A stretch of 64,000 nucleotides of DNA from Linanthus parryae (GCA_023055425.1 JALGPY010000008.1:7450501-7514500), one strand, 5' to 3'; shown: positions 11,101 to 21,886, counted from the stretch's first letter. Translations and numbers: made by a program. The notes: a model not told the origin generated them from the letters alone.

Positions 11101-12975
11101 AAAAGATGAACAAAAAGATGAGGTGTGTTTGGCGAAAAAGATGTTTAAGTTCAAAAAAGCTTCAAAACCCCAACTTTTTCTAGACTCAGTTTTAACACTA
11201 TGACTTACAAGTCGAAATCCAACTTTTCAGCTTATAAGTCCATACCAAACACTACTTATAAGTTAACTTCAACTTATAATCCAAAACTGGCTTATAAGCT
11301 ACTTATAAGTCAAACCAAACTCCCACTTTATTTGTGCCGGTTACTATTAATTCAAGAAACCGAATATTTATTTTTCCCGACTATAACTATACTGACAATA
11401 TATCAGAAAGAAGAGATTTTCTTTTGTAGGGTGAGTATATAAATATGTGATTGAGCATCACAGAAACACCATTGATAAAGCTATGACCATAGTAGGCAAG
11501 AAAATTGTGAAGCTATTTGAATCCTAACCTAGTTCCTTAATGCATTTTTCATGAAATGACTGGGATGTTTACTGTATCAAGATAATCCTTTGGTGCAAAG
11601 AAAGCAAAACAGATTCTTCAAGGACATAAGCAAAGAAATCCTCAAATCCCAACCAGATTCCAACACGCTGGATTTAAGCATGCTACATAGATTCTAGATA
11701 CAGAAAATGTAACCGAAGATACTCAAATTCTGCAGCAACGTGGCTAGAAGGTTTACGTACTCAAAACAAAGAATACTTGGGGGAAAGGAAAAGCTCGATT
11801 ACATTGGTGTAATCAAGAACCAGCTTCGAGATAAAAAAAAAAAAAGATTTAAGGAAGTCAAGTATAATTACCACCGTTGCGGAGGAAGAGTCGTGTTTCG
11901 CCGTCATACAGGGTTCCTTTCGCCCGGTTATACGCAAAGAAATCCTCGCATAAATCATCTTGACCCTGTTTCCAAATGTTAAAAAAGTACATCAGATGAG
12001 AGTAGTTCTTTTCCCAAAGTAGGTCACACATGAGCCGTTAAAACCACACAACATGAAGAAAAGGATGCTGGAAGTCTGTTCACATAATCACCTTACTACA
12101 ATAAAAACAGCTACCACAAGGCATTATAAAAGCTCCAATCACATGAGCTCCGATTGGATAGCTGAAGAATCAAGAAAAACATAATCCCAATCATCTGTTT
12201 CGAAACTACGTCTTATAAATTACCCTTATTTTAGAGGAAAGTTAGTTATTGCACCTCTCAACAATTTTTCTGTCCGTGAGAGGCCCATGTTCAACCACCT
12301 CGCCCGTGATCTCATGACCAACAACACAAGGGCTAGCAAATGGAATTTCGCCTTTTATAACATGGAGATCAGAGTGGCAAACCCCGCAGGCTACATGATT
12401 CAGAACACAATAATAGATCCGATGATCAGATAACATATAAAAACACGTGACTGGAAAAGGTGCAAAAAAATGCAGGAATCTACGTGAATTGAAGCTAGAA
12501 AACAGGTAGACTCAAAAGATGCAGTCTAGATTTTCATGTGTACGGAAGTCATCATTCATTCAAAGAATGTTATGTGTGTGTGGGCATTTCTTTTCTTTCC
12601 TCATCTAGTTTTATACCTATAAATCAAAAGGAACACGTTGAAGTCTCTGTTGTGAGAAGAAGGGGAAAACATACCCTTGGTTTTTATGAGAACTTCACCG
12701 GCTTTGGGGCGGGGCATGTTGAAGTCTTCAATGGAGAGAGGCTTATTGGGTTCCCAAAACACCACGCCGCGCATATGAGAAGGCCCTCCATTCAAGTGAT
12801 ATGATGAAGCTGAAGGTGAATCAGATGATGAAGGGGCACTATTCTGGCTAAATGGCCTCCTCGAATTGTAAGAAGACGATAACGGCCGAAGAGTTTCTGA
12901 AATCCAACAGCTGCGATAGCTGCCGCTGCTGCTAATTGTGCTTCTGATCACTCTCGACAGCCAATTGAATGCCAT
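5159..12975 (-). CDS. Zinc-dependent alcohol dehydrogenase-like protein (MDR family, At5g63620-like), organelle-targeted, eight exons
   Basis: Exons on the minus strand are 12675-12975, 12255-12390, 12092-12161, 11872-11965, 10519-10732, 6024-6165, 5437-5607 and 5159-5350. They total 1320 nt and 439 residues with frame kept throughout. Residues 1 to about 67 are Ser/Arg-rich and resemble a mitochondrial or plastid transit peptide. The conserved body starts at M68. Visible motifs: ACGVCHSDLH (catalytic C105), GHE (H126), the structural zinc cluster CGSCFYCSKGQDDLC (CX2CX2CX7C), C240 in GCAVFTAYG, and the nucleotide-binding GIGGVG (265-270). From recall the closest Arabidopsis relative is the GroES-like dehydrogenase At5g63620, which I remember being labelled HER2 (hexenal response); its substrate is not evident here. 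Exon 4 uses the GTAATT donor at 11871, which yields RNGGKPVY as expected. Intron 5 (6166-10518) is unusually long because of inserted DNA. No disabling changes were seen. Confidence 0.92.
5656..5924. mobile_element. MITE with GAGCATCTCC termini in ADH intron 6
   Basis: The left end GAGCATCTCCAGCAG is matched in inverted orientation by CTGTTGGAGATGCTC at the right end, enclosing about 270 bp of AT-rich sequence. This terminal motif is common among plant Tourist/hAT-type MITEs. A target-site duplication was not evident. The element lies between exons 6 and 7 of the ADH gene. Confidence 0.7.
7385..7585. mobile_element. hAT-like MITE remnant (CAGTGGCGGA family)
   Basis: The left end reads CAGTGGCTGATCTAGG, and the right end reads GTGCATCCGCCCCTG, its imperfect inverse. 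An internal GGGGGGCAATTGCCCACCC block is typical of this widespread plant family. Related pieces: 1430-1633 (ending CTCCGCCACT), 10007-10235, 39310-39450 and 54695-54840. No clean 8-bp duplication was seen, so the copy is old. It lies in ADH intron 5. Confidence 0.6.
7600..8160. other. Possible organelle-derived (mitochondrial) insertion in ADH intron 5
   Basis: This block is more GC-balanced than the intron around it and reads like plant mitochondrial spacer DNA in word usage. Long open frames occur, but none resembles a known protein. This is a stylistic impression only, without a recognised gene, so it may simply be another unrecognised repeat. Confidence 0.3.
8620..9579 (+). pseudogene. 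DUF4283 / CCHC-type zinc-knuckle protein (LINE ORF1-like), one in-frame stop, inside ADH intron 5
   Basis: One plus-strand frame runs 8620-9579 and is broken by a single TGA at 8824-8826. The N-terminal part (68 residues) has the DUF4283 look: GIPGRFRITHSCLGRKFIFHF and DLVLEDTP before the stop. The 249-residue part beyond it continues with NGMFLMLKS, then PIWMQIHGLPDYY, and a zinc knuckle CFLCGRVGHPRDKC (CX2CX4HX4C). Members usually carry Trp at the position of the stop, so a TGG to TGA change is a likely cause (inference). Such proteins are the first ORFs of plant LINEs or domesticated relatives; no endonuclease or reverse transcriptase follows. Codons here are clearly GC-richer than the flanking intron. 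It is transcribed antisense to the host gene, if at all. Confidence 0.75.
10007..10235. mobile_element. hAT-like MITE with 19-nt poly-G tract
   Basis: The left end CAGTGGCGGAGGC and the right end GCCTCCGCCCCTG are inverse of each other with one mismatch. Inside, a run of 19 G residues (10180-10198) replaces the usual short GGGGGGCAATT block. It lies in ADH intron 5, close to exon 5. Flanks show no matching 8-mer. Confidence 0.65.
11052..11324. mobile_element. MITE-like element in ADH intron 4
   Basis: Inverted ends GAGTTTGGTATGACTTAT and ATAAGTCAAACCAAACTC bound about 270 bp. The right half is rich in repeated ACTTATAAGT words. It has no coding capacity. The duplication at the insertion site was not resolved. 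Confidence 0.6.
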
Positions 12976-13870
12976 TCTTTGCTCTCTTTTTCTTATATCT
13001 ACTATGGAATAACACGGAGAAAGATACGATTCCCTGAAACAGAAAAATTCTTAATTAAGAGGCTTGGCAAGGTGATTGAGGTTAGGTCCTAAATGATACT
13101 AGAACAAACCCCCAATCAATAAAATGCAGCATAATTAGAGATGCTGACTGTGTGTTGATGGATTCAAATGAAGAGGGTCAAATGATGAACATGAAAATTA
13201 ATATTGTCAGACCCATATTGCAGCCAAATGAGTGAAGATTAGAAGAAATCAAGAAACAAATAAAACCCTAAATTTATATTCAAACAATTGAAATACTAAT
13301 TGGAAATCAGTCAACTTTATGAGAAGCTTCAGACCCATGTTCCAGTCAAATGAGTGAAGATTAGAAGAAATCAAGAAACAAAGAAAACCCTAAAATATTC
13401 AAACAATTGAAGTACTAATTGGGAAATAAGTCAACTTTATGAGAAAGCTCAAGAGCAGTTTCACCAAGCTATTCATGTAAATGCACAGAACAATCAAAAC
13501 CCATGAGGCAAGCAATTAGGTTGGCACAAATCAAGAACCATTTTTTACTAATTTGATGATGGTGTTCATCGGAACCCACTTTCAAACTGAGAAATTAGAA
13601 CATGGGTCTGAGACTATGTGTTGAATGGAACCAATCAAAGACCATTTTTTTCGACGGAATCGATGATCAAGGACTGAAATGAAGAAGAACCTCAACTGAG
13701 TAGGTAAAAATTAATTAATGGACAAAATAGATGAAGCGAAAGTATGAACTTTTCATCGACATTTTGATGATGAGAGCGAGAAGAGAGAGTAGTACCGTAC
13801 CTCTGTGTAGAGCTTCAAGGAGTAATCTGCAGAGTCAGCGACGATGATGATTCAAGTTTTACTCTCTCCA
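12976..13870 (-). promoter_or_regulatory. ADH 5' UTR with probable leader intron
   Basis: On the minus strand a candidate donor (CACAGAG|GTACGG, exon side ending at 13801) and a candidate acceptor (TTTCTGTTTCAG|GG, exon resuming at 13034) suggest a first non-coding exon at about 13801-13870 and a 766-bp leader intron. The exon carrying the start codon at 12975 follows. The leader intron contains a roughly 120-bp tandem duplication (13209-13330 and 13331-13450, both starting GACCCAT and containing AATGAGTGAAGATTAGAAG). Inferred from splice signals only. Confidence 0.5.
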
Positions 13871-13898
13871 CTGGCGTTTCTTTCTTTCTTTTATTTAT

Positions 13899-14400
13899 GG
13901 GCGAAATTCACTAACACCCCCTCAGTTTAGGAGGATCTTCCTTACACCCCTTATAGTTTGGAAAAATTCACTTACACCCCTTATTGTCACTTCCACCCCT
14001 TTTATGGGATTCTCTCTGCTAGGTGGTAAAGTAACTACCCAAGTCCTTTATTAGAAAATATTTACCCTTGCAGAGGCTGCAAAGGTCAATCAACAACATT
14101 ATAAACTCTTAACACGTCAAATAATTGAATTTTATCACATTTTTCGTAGACGTTTCCGAATATGGTGCATCTAATACAAGTGAAAGTTGAGGGATTTAAT
14201 GGATTGGCCTTTGTCGTCTCTGTAAGGGTAAGTCTGTCTGAAAAAACTGAATTTATGAAATTTCCTTACCAACTAACAGAATGAATACACAAAAGTGACA
14301 ATAGGTTTGGTAGTCATAAGAGGTGCAAGTAAAGTTTTCCAAACTAAGGGGTGTAAGTAAAGATCATCCTAAACTGAAGGGGTGTAAATAAAATTTGCCC
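13899..14400. mobile_element. Palindromic MITE at the ADH transcription start
   Basis: The ends GGGCGAAATTCACTAACACCCC and GGGGTGTAAATAAAATTTGCCC are imperfect inverted repeats, with inner arms about CTTACACCCCTTATAGTTTGG. It belongs to the same style as the CACTTTCACCCC family. It sits immediately upstream of the presumed first ADH exon, so it may supply or displace promoter sequence. Confidence 0.65.
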
Positions 14401-14429
14401 TTTGTTAAGATCCTAAATTGGGTAGGGAT

Positions 14430-15950
14430 CGCATATATGATTAGTCAAACAGATTATAGGAATAGTCCATCTTTAGTGTCATATTAAATTATGGGACTTA
14501 TTTTCATATCTCTTTTTTTTAGGAATATTTTCATATGTAGTTGGGCATGGCAGTTATTTCATATAACGGATAAGATGAATATGGAGATGTAATCATAGAT
14601 GGACATGGAGATTTCATTTGGAAACCGATCAAATAATGCAAAATCCATACTAAAGTGTAGAGATTGGCGTAACTAAAGAGGGTCTCGTGATAGCAAGAGC
14701 ACTCTCTCTCAAAAGATCTCATTATATAGAGTCACTTCTCCACCGCTATCGCCGGAATTCAGAAAGTTCTAAAGAGATAAAACGGCGGAGATTTTAGAAG
14801 TTTTTTGAGCGCTCTCTCTCAAAAACGTTTTTTTAAAAGTTTTTTGAAAAAATCTCAAAATTTCATAAGTTCACATGTATTTTTTTTAATAAATCAATAA
14901 CATACAAGTATCATTCACATGTACCTTTCCGTTAACTTTTTATTTTGAGATTATAAAATTTTGAGATCTTTTTTTAAAAGTTGTTAAAAAAATTAAAGAC
15001 TTTAAGATTGACGGATATATGTTAATAAAAACACATTTCATATCTTGAAATGATGTAAATTTATTTTTTATGAAATATATTGCATTATCTTACATATATT
15101 AAATTTTTATTATTTTTATTATTTTTAGATTTGTTAGTAAAACTTTTATTTTAAAGAAAAATCGAGGTCAAAATAAGGAGTACAATAGTTTTATATTTTT
15201 CCGTCCAATATGGATGGAAAGTTAACGGAAAGTTAATGGCAGTAAGCGTAGGGTACCTCCGGTGCACGATTTTCAAAATTGGGTACATGTGGTGCACGAT
15301 TTCGAAATTTGGTACCCACTTGTCGGTTTTTGCAAAATATAGGTACCTTCGGTGCAATTTTACCCTATTTGTTTCTATTCTGATTTTTATCACTATTCAT
15401 TGTGTCATTTGGACCGGTAATTTGGATAGCAAAATAATGTATTTTTTAATAGCATTTTCATGGTGTTGTAGAGTAAAATGTCTCCATAATACCGTGAAAA
15501 AGTATCAAAAAATCACATAACTTTGCTATCCAAATGACCCGATTAAAGTGACTCAAACACGAGTCAAAAGTCAAGATGGAAACAAAGAACAGAAACGGAG
15601 TTACATATGATTAGCCAAACAGATTATAGGATTAGTCCATCTTTGGTGTCATATTAACTATATCATTTATTTTCATCTCTCTTTTTTTATAATATTCTGA
15701 TATATCGTGGGCAGACAGTTTTTTTAGATAACGGAAAGGATGATTATGGAGTTGTAATCATAGATGAAGATGGGAGGTTTCATTTGGAAAAAAAACAATC
15801 AATAACGTAAAACCCTTATAAAATGCAGAGATTGACGTAATTGATTAGGACCTCGTGATGACAGGAGAGATCTCTCAAAAAATCTCATTATAGAGTCACT
15901 TCTCTACCGCTATCGCCGAGATTCAGAAAGATTTAAAGAGATATAATGAC
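14430..15950. repeat. Direct repeat of about 345 bp, two copies
   Basis: Copy one (about 14430-14785) and copy two (about 15603-15950) share the same succession of words: ATGATTAG.CAAACAGATTATAGGA, TAGTCCATCTTT.GTGTCATATTAA, GATCTCATTATA, GAGTCACTTCT and CCGCTATCGCCG. They are separated by about 820 bp of AT-rich DNA. That spacer contains a short repeat of GGTACCT.CGGTGCA phrases (15250-15360) and a Stowaway-like palindrome (about 15370-15600). The paired copies could be solo remnants of an LTR-type element, but no TG..CA ends or coding remnant were found. Confidence 0.7.
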
Positions 15951-17024
15951 AGAGAAAAAGAAAGTGATATATCGGAACTACAATACACTGTCGTGTCGTA
16001 CAAGAGGAGACAATGCAATAATTCAACAGGTGTTTTTTGCGAAAAAGGTCCTTAATGTAATTTGTTGGGCCAAAAACCCTGTAATACTAAATGACCCAAT
16101 TTTTTTCATAAAGGGTAATCATAAATCACGAAAAATATGTAGTTGCTTAAGAATAAGGATGTGTCTTCCTAGAATTTACATGTACAATCGTACTTAGCAA
16201 AATACGTGACGGAAATAAAACGATGTACGATGCGTACGTGTGTTATTTGATTTTATGTTAAAAGTACGTGAATAAAAATTCGGCATAATATACAAAATTC
16301 GACTAATTCGAGTTTTCTGTGCGTACATGTATAATTCGTATACTATATACTTATTCAGAATAAAAGATGCTAGTGCATATTTTAGTATTTTAGCATATAT
16401 AATGAATTTTTTGTGTCCCACGTTGCATTCTTTTCATATTTTTATCAAATATTAAAAAAATGTTTTGTAAAGCATGTACTCATTTGTTTATTATTTCTGA
16501 TAATTACATTATTTACTTATAATTAACATAGTACTTATATAAAATGTTATCAAACTATTTAATTATTATAAAAACTCATGTACTACCATTCCCAAATCTA
16601 AGCTTTACTAACGATAATATAAGACTCAATATGCAAGTACACGCACACATATAATTATCGATATTCCAACGTAATATATTTAAAATTTTATAGCAATACT
16701 TATAAATCTTTATGAAAATAAAGATTTAAATTGGGAAAATAGTAAGAAAATATTTAATAAGAACTAACAATGTACTATTCTAAGTTACAATATTTTGAAT
16801 CGTAATTTTTTCACCACAATCTTTATGCATGAAGCTTTATTAGAAAGTATTGTACGTTAAAACGTTAAATAAGAGTATTAAACTTTTTTCCTCAAAAATG
16901 AGCAAATTTCATGAGATCCAGCAACAATATGAATTATGAAAGTATTTTTCATTTTGAACGTACGGACGGATATCAAACAGAAAAATTTGAAGTATTTACT
17001 AACTATGGACTGAAGTGACGTAGA

Positions 17025-17952
17025 ATGTGTTCCACCCTTGTTCCTCTCGGAGGCACCAAGATGGCATTTCTACGGGCACGGAAACCGCCCGCAGACATGA
17101 ATGACCTTGAAAATTTCAATATTGTAGAAAGTCATATCACGATGTCCTTCTTCAACATCGTCGATGAATGCACCCCTACCTATCTTGCATCCACTCATTA
17201 TGTCACGTCGGGCTGCAGTTACGAGATTACAAATGCATATGGTAAATAATCTTCCCTTACACACAAAAATTTATATGTGTAAACGGGCACATTTTGTGGC
17301 CGAAAAATACATATATCCAAGTGTCAATGACTTGCACTCCCGTACGTAGTTTCTCATTGTTGAATGGTGGCCCGAGCTTTAAAACCTCCGATGGTCTATC
17401 TCTGTATGAGAATAATTCGAATGATGTTGTTGTGAAAATATCAAAACAAGCACATGTCTTGTATGTAGAGACATGCCACTGAATGTTCTAATGCCATGTC
17501 CACCACTCAACAGTGGGAAATTCCGTCCAAAGGTCCAAGTCATTGGCACGAAGATATATGTACTCCCAGGCCCCAAACGATGCCCGTTTACAAATGTTGA
17601 GATCCACTCATTAGATGTATTGAATGCGAATGAAATCAACCCGAGATGGAGAGTGGGGGTCGAGCCTCCATTCTGCACCTCTGTTATCGAATCTCACACA
17701 GTTATACAGTATGACAGACTTGTTCTCGTCTTGGCAAGAGAGTGGGGTGGCAGAGATGTAACTCTTCACTGCTACCACATTCAATATGATCAATGGGACC
17801 TGGATTTTGACATGGGTGCTTAGATGGAGAGGGAGAGAATGTTCTCCTTTTATACTAGCAGCAAGTGCATTGGACAATCACTCTACATTGCGAGATTTCT
17901 CGCCTAAGATGCCATACCAGTTATTGTGAAAGTACAGAATCTTGAAGATGGA
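17025..17952 (+). pseudogene. Kelch-like gene fragment, copy 1
   Basis: Translations in shifting frames give kelch/galactose-oxidase-like text: KVQVIGTKIYVL, EIHSLDVLNANEINPRWRV, SHTVIQYDRLVLVLAREWGG and TLHCYHIQYDQW (17473-17823). The upstream part (17025-17250) is open in another frame, and stops and frameshifts separate the pieces. There is no start context and no complete beta-propeller. The assignment to kelch proteins rests on the G.KIYVLGG-like and W-anchored repeats; the family could be a related F-box/kelch lineage. The right end carries the retrogene insertion site. Confidence 0.5.
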
Positions 17953-18908
17953 TGAATGAACAGGGTTACAATTCAATCTCTCTCTCTCTGCTTTGAAGTC
18001 TCTGGCTTCTCTCTGAATTCCTCATCGGAATCTTCTCGGTTCAGGTCGAAACTGCTCCATCGGTCTTTTCACGTCCGTCGTCGTCTACAGCTGCGAATCA
18101 ATATGACTAAGAAAATGTCCCTGGTCGACCTCAAGGCAGGTAAGAATAGGAGGATTGCAAATAAAGAGCCTGCTACCTACACCTTGAGTGTCAGTTTTTA
18201 TTGGAGCAACGTTCTCAAGGCTTCTGTGGCCTATGAGTTCAACATACTGTTTGAGTGTACCGCTTGCAACACGAAGAAATCTCATGACATTACTTTGTGC
18301 CCTCCTGACGATAAGAAAAACGTCAGTCCTGTGGACTTAACTTGCAACAGAACTCAGGAATGCACAGGGGGGCTAGTTTGCATTGCGTCTACCAAGGATG
18401 CACAGTGTTATGAAAAGAAGTCTACAAGGCTGGCCGAAGTCGCTTCCATCTATTGTGAGGGCTTTCAACCAGTGGAGTTCCGCACTACGTCCCATTGGAG
18501 AGTCGTTGTGAAAGGCGTCAGAGGACGTCATCATGAGATCCATGATGGTCGCACCATCAACGCAGGGGGTGTACGGGCCCGTGTCAGGTTGTTGGAATAT
18601 CAAATCAAGTAAGGATGAGACTTAGGAGGCGGGGTGGCTCCTGGTACCTCTCGTGTCTTCTGTCTGGTTGTTTTGTTCGTGCTCGATCTTGACAGTTCTA
18701 TCCCTAGTAGTAGTCTAGAAGTTGCTAATTCCTCATGTCACGTATATTTCCAGTGGCTCATGGTGAGCTCTGTTTGACAGCGCTAGTTATGTCTTCCTCT
18801 GTTTGAAGAGGGATACTATATTTTGTTATTAGCATTTGGTTATACTTGAATATTTCTGAAGTCGTGATAATAGTAATTAGAGTTCCCAAATGGTTGCGTG
18901 GCTAAAAA
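17953..18908 (+). mobile_element. Retrocopy unit (processed retrogene) with 17-bp target-site duplication
   Basis: The unit is flanked by identical 17-mers (AGAATCTTGAAGATGGA) at 17936-17952 and 18909-18925. A run of A residues (18904-18909, shared at the junction) precedes the right copy. The second kelch repeat has the uninterrupted sequence near 21390 (CAGAATCTTGAAGATGGAAAGGCAGAG), an empty site. The unit holds a leader of about 150 nt, an uninterrupted ORF and a 3' UTR of about 290 nt. Length of the duplication, A-tail and lack of introns fit LINE-mediated retroposition of an mRNA. Confidence 0.8.
18103..18612 (+). CDS. DUF866/CXXC zinc-binding-like protein, intact intronless retrogene
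   Basis: The ORF encodes 169 residues from the ATG at 18103, the start implied by family length (about 160). An in-frame ATG at 17956 would add 49 residues of leader-like Ser/Arg-rich sequence. Visible family features are an N-terminal beta-rich part, FECTACNTKKSHDITL (first CXXC, normally KCGRCGE), CNRTQEC (second pair, spaced by five instead of two residues), and IYCEGFQPVEF matching the family's DCRGFEPVDF. DUF866 proteins are small eukaryotic zinc-binding proteins of poorly known function. The altered second pair may weaken metal binding (inference). The frame is free of stops although the copy sits in repeats. Whether it is transcribed is unknown. Family assignment is by eye and moderately sure. 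Confidence 0.6.
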   Translation: MTKKMSLVDLKAGKNRRIANKEPATYTLSVSFYWSNVLKASVAYEFNILFECTACNTKKSHDITLCPPDDKKNVSPVDLTCNRTQECTGGLVCIASTKDAQCYEKKSTRLAEVASIYCEGFQPVEFRTTSHWRVVVKGVRGRHHEIHDGRTINAGGVRARVRLLEYQIK

Positions 18909-19425
18909 AGAATCTTGAAGATGGAGAGGCAGAGGACGATGAGGAGATTTTTGATGTGATAAGGCATAGGCTGGAGCATAGTTAGTAAATACGGGACGGA
19001 AATAAAACGCGATACAATTACGTACTTGTGTTATACAATTTTATGTTAAAAGTACGTGAATAAAAATTTTAGCATAAAAATACAGAATTCCAATAATTTG
19101 AGTTTTCTATACGTACGTGTATAATTCGTATACTAGTTATTCATTCGGAATAAAAGATGTGAGATTAGTATTTTATCATATATAATAATTTTTGTGTGTC
19201 CCACGTTGCATTCTTTTCATATTTTCATAAAATATTATAAAAATGTTTTGTAAAGCATGTACTCGTTTGTTTATCATTTCTGATAGTTACACTATTTACT
19301 TATAATTAACATATTACTTTCAAACTATTTAATTATTATGGAAACTTCTGTACTACCATTCCCAAATCTAAAGTATAATGACAATAATATAAGACTCAAT
19401 ATGCATGTACACACACATGCCTCGA

Positions 19426-20022
19426 TAAGCTACACAAACCTAAATAATGGTGAGCTCCAACATCAGTTGTTGTCAATATGGAAACCCTGCCCTCGTTTAA
19501 CGGTGAGAGGACAAAATCTCTCGCTGCTTCACTTGTATTTTCATGAATTGATAAAGGGAACAATTCGTTCTTACGTAGTGCCTCAGCAATGTCATCACAC
19601 CGTTCTGTTTTGTCCACGACTATAACAATGCGGCTGCCATGCCTTATATTCTCAAGCAACTCCAACAACCTGAAGTAAGGAATAATAACACTGAGACAAG
19701 AACCCCGTAAAGTCCTGCACGATTATAACAAGTAAAGAAAAGGTAAAACGATGGGACAAAACATGGTACACCTACTTACCATACTTTCCATCCTCTGAGA
19801 CAATGTAAACGTGCTGCTTAGCTGCAGGGTTAGCTATAAGATCAGGAGAATCTATATCGACCTGCGTCAGCCCATTAAGAAGCCAAACAAGAAATGCATA
19901 TCAGTAATATTTGTGGAAAATCTACCAAGTAGTCAAATCATACTACTAAGGAAAGAAATTTTAGCAGATAATCACTACGTCACTAGTCATTCCAGAAAGA
20001 GGAATAAAAACATATTCACCCA
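19426..20022 (-). pseudogene. DEAD-box RNA helicase gene fragment (RH14/20/46-like) with intron
   Basis: On the minus strand two exon pieces are visible. The first, about 19779-19861, reads VDIDSPDLIANPAAKQHVYI then VSEDGKY and ends at a GTAAGT donor. The second, about 19430-19672, reads LLENIRHGSRIVIVVDKTER, ALRKNELFPLSIHENTSEAA and RVSILTTTDVGAHH. This matches the start of the helicase C-terminal domain, where relatives have DGSRILIF, SIHGDK and TATDVAARGLD. The GA.H change at the normally conserved AARGLD motif and the lack of the rest show a dead fragment. The retained intron means it was copied at DNA level, not from mRNA. It lies inside the tandem AT-rich block. Confidence 0.7.
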
Positions 20023-20539
20023 CTTCTGATAACTACATTATTTACTCATAACTGAATTATTATTTATGTAAAATGTTATCAATCTATTTAATTATTATGA
20101 AAGTTTATGTACTACCGTTCCCGAATCTAAAGTTTACGAACAATAATATAAGACTCAATATGCAACTACACGCACACATATAATTATTGCTATTTCAACG
20201 TAATATATTTAAACTTTTATAGTAAAACTTATAATTTTTTATGAAAATGAATATTTGAATTGGGAAAATCGTAAGAAAATATTTAATAATAATTAACAAC
20301 GTACTATTCTAAGTTATAATATTTTGGTTGGTAATTTTTTTACCACAATCTAGTATGCATGAAATTTTATTAGAAAGTATTGTACGTTAAAACGTTACAT
20401 AAGAGTATTAAACTTTTTTCTTCAAAAGATTGAGCAAGTTTCATTAGATCCAGCAACAGTATCAAATATGGAAGTATTACTCATTTTGTACGTATGAACG
20501 GATATTAAACATAAAAATTCGAAGTATTTACTAACTATG

Positions 20540-21400
20540 GGCCGGAGTGCCTTAGAATGTGTTCCACTCTTGTTCCTCTTGGAGGCACCAAGATGGCATT
20601 TCTACGGGCACGATATCACGATATCCTTCTTCAACATCGTCGGCGAACGCACCCCTACCTATCTTGCATCATCTCATTATGTCACGTATCTGGGCTGCAG
20701 TTACGAGATTGCAAATGCATATGGTAAATAATCTTACCTTTGACACAAAAAGTTATATGTGTAAATGGCACATTTTGTGGCCGAAAAATACGTATATCCA
20801 AGTGTCGATGACTTGCACGGTACGTAGGCCCGAGATTTAAACCCTCTGATGGCCTATCTCTGTAGGAGATCAATTCGGAGGATGTTGTTGCGGAAAAATC
20901 AAAACTATCAGATGTCTTGTATGTAGAGACATGCCACTGGATGTTCTAATGCCAGGTCCATTACTCAACAGTGGGAAATTATGTCCAAAGATCCATGTTA
21001 TTGGCACGAAGATATATGTACTCTCACGCCATAAACAGTGTCTTACAAATGTTGAGCTCCACTCATTAGAGGTATTGAATGTGAGTGAAATCAACCCGAG
21101 ATGGAGAGTCAGGGCCGAGCTTCCATTCTGCAGCTCTGTTATCGGATCTCACACAGTTATACAGGATGACAAACTTGTTCTCGTGGCAAGAGAGTGGGGT
21201 GGCAGAGTGTAACTCTTCACTGCTACCACATTCAACATGATCAATGGGACCTGAATTTTGACATGGGTGCTTGGATGGCGAGGGAGGGAATGTTCTCCTT
21301 TTACACTGGCAACAAGTGCATTGGACAATCACTCTATATTGTGATATTTCTCGCCTAAGATGCCATACCAGTTATTGTGAAAATACAGAATCTTGAAGAT
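20540..21400 (+). pseudogene. Kelch-like gene fragment, copy 2
   Basis: This is the paralogue of 17025-17952. The text KIHVIGTKIYVL, ELHSLEVLNVSEINPRWRV and SHTVIQDDKLVLVAREWGG is open at 20931-21212; the TLHCYHIQHDQW part that follows lies in another frame. A deletion relative to copy 1 removes part of the 5' portion (near 20610-20625), and frames differ between copies. No complete protein is encoded. It retains the empty site of the retrogene near 21390. Confidence 0.5.
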
Positions 21401-21886
21401 GGAAAGGCAGAGAACGATGAGGATATTTTTGATGTGATAAGGCATAGGCTGGAGCATAGTTAGTAAAATACGGGACATAAATAAAACGTGATACAATCAC
21501 GGACTTGTGTCATACAATTTTATGTTAATAGTACGTGAATAAAAAGTTTAGCATAAAAATACAAAATTCGAATAATTCGAGTTTTCTATGCGTGCGTGTA
21601 TAATTCGTATACTGGTTATTCATTCGGAGTAAAAGATGTGGGATTAGTTTTTAGCATATATAATACATTTTTTGTGTCTCACATTGCATTATTTTCATAT
21701 TTTATCAAATATTTAAAAAAATATTTTGTAAAGCATTTACTCATTTGTTTATCAATTCTGATAATTACATTATTTACTCATAAATAAATTATTATTTAAA
21801 TAAAATATTATCAAACTATTTAATTATGAGGAAAACTCCTGTAAAAAGAAGTTACTATTATTCACTAATATAAATGTACTAACAAG

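Larger units (their letters stand above)
16192..21840. repeat. Tandem duplication of an AT-rich block plus kelch-like gene fragment
   Basis: An AT-rich block (16192-17000) recurs at 18987-19425, 20023-20530 and 21463-21840. Each begins near TTAG.AAATACG.GACG..AATAAAACG or contains AAGACTCAATATGCA. A kelch-like fragment follows the block at 17025-17952 and again at 20540-21400. The kelch parts look about 90% identical by eye. The order is block, kelch, block, kelch, block. Two later insertions interrupt it: a retrogene (17953-18908) and a DEAD-box gene piece (19426-20022). The ~150-bp overlap on either side of the helicase piece (19283-19425 versus 20023-20175) shows a further local duplication. 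Confidence 0.8.

Noticed and set aside
14430..15950. Direct repeats as LTRs of one retrotransposon
   Set aside because: No TG..CA ends, primer site, purine tract or coding remnant, and no duplication at the outer edges. Kept only as a direct repeat.
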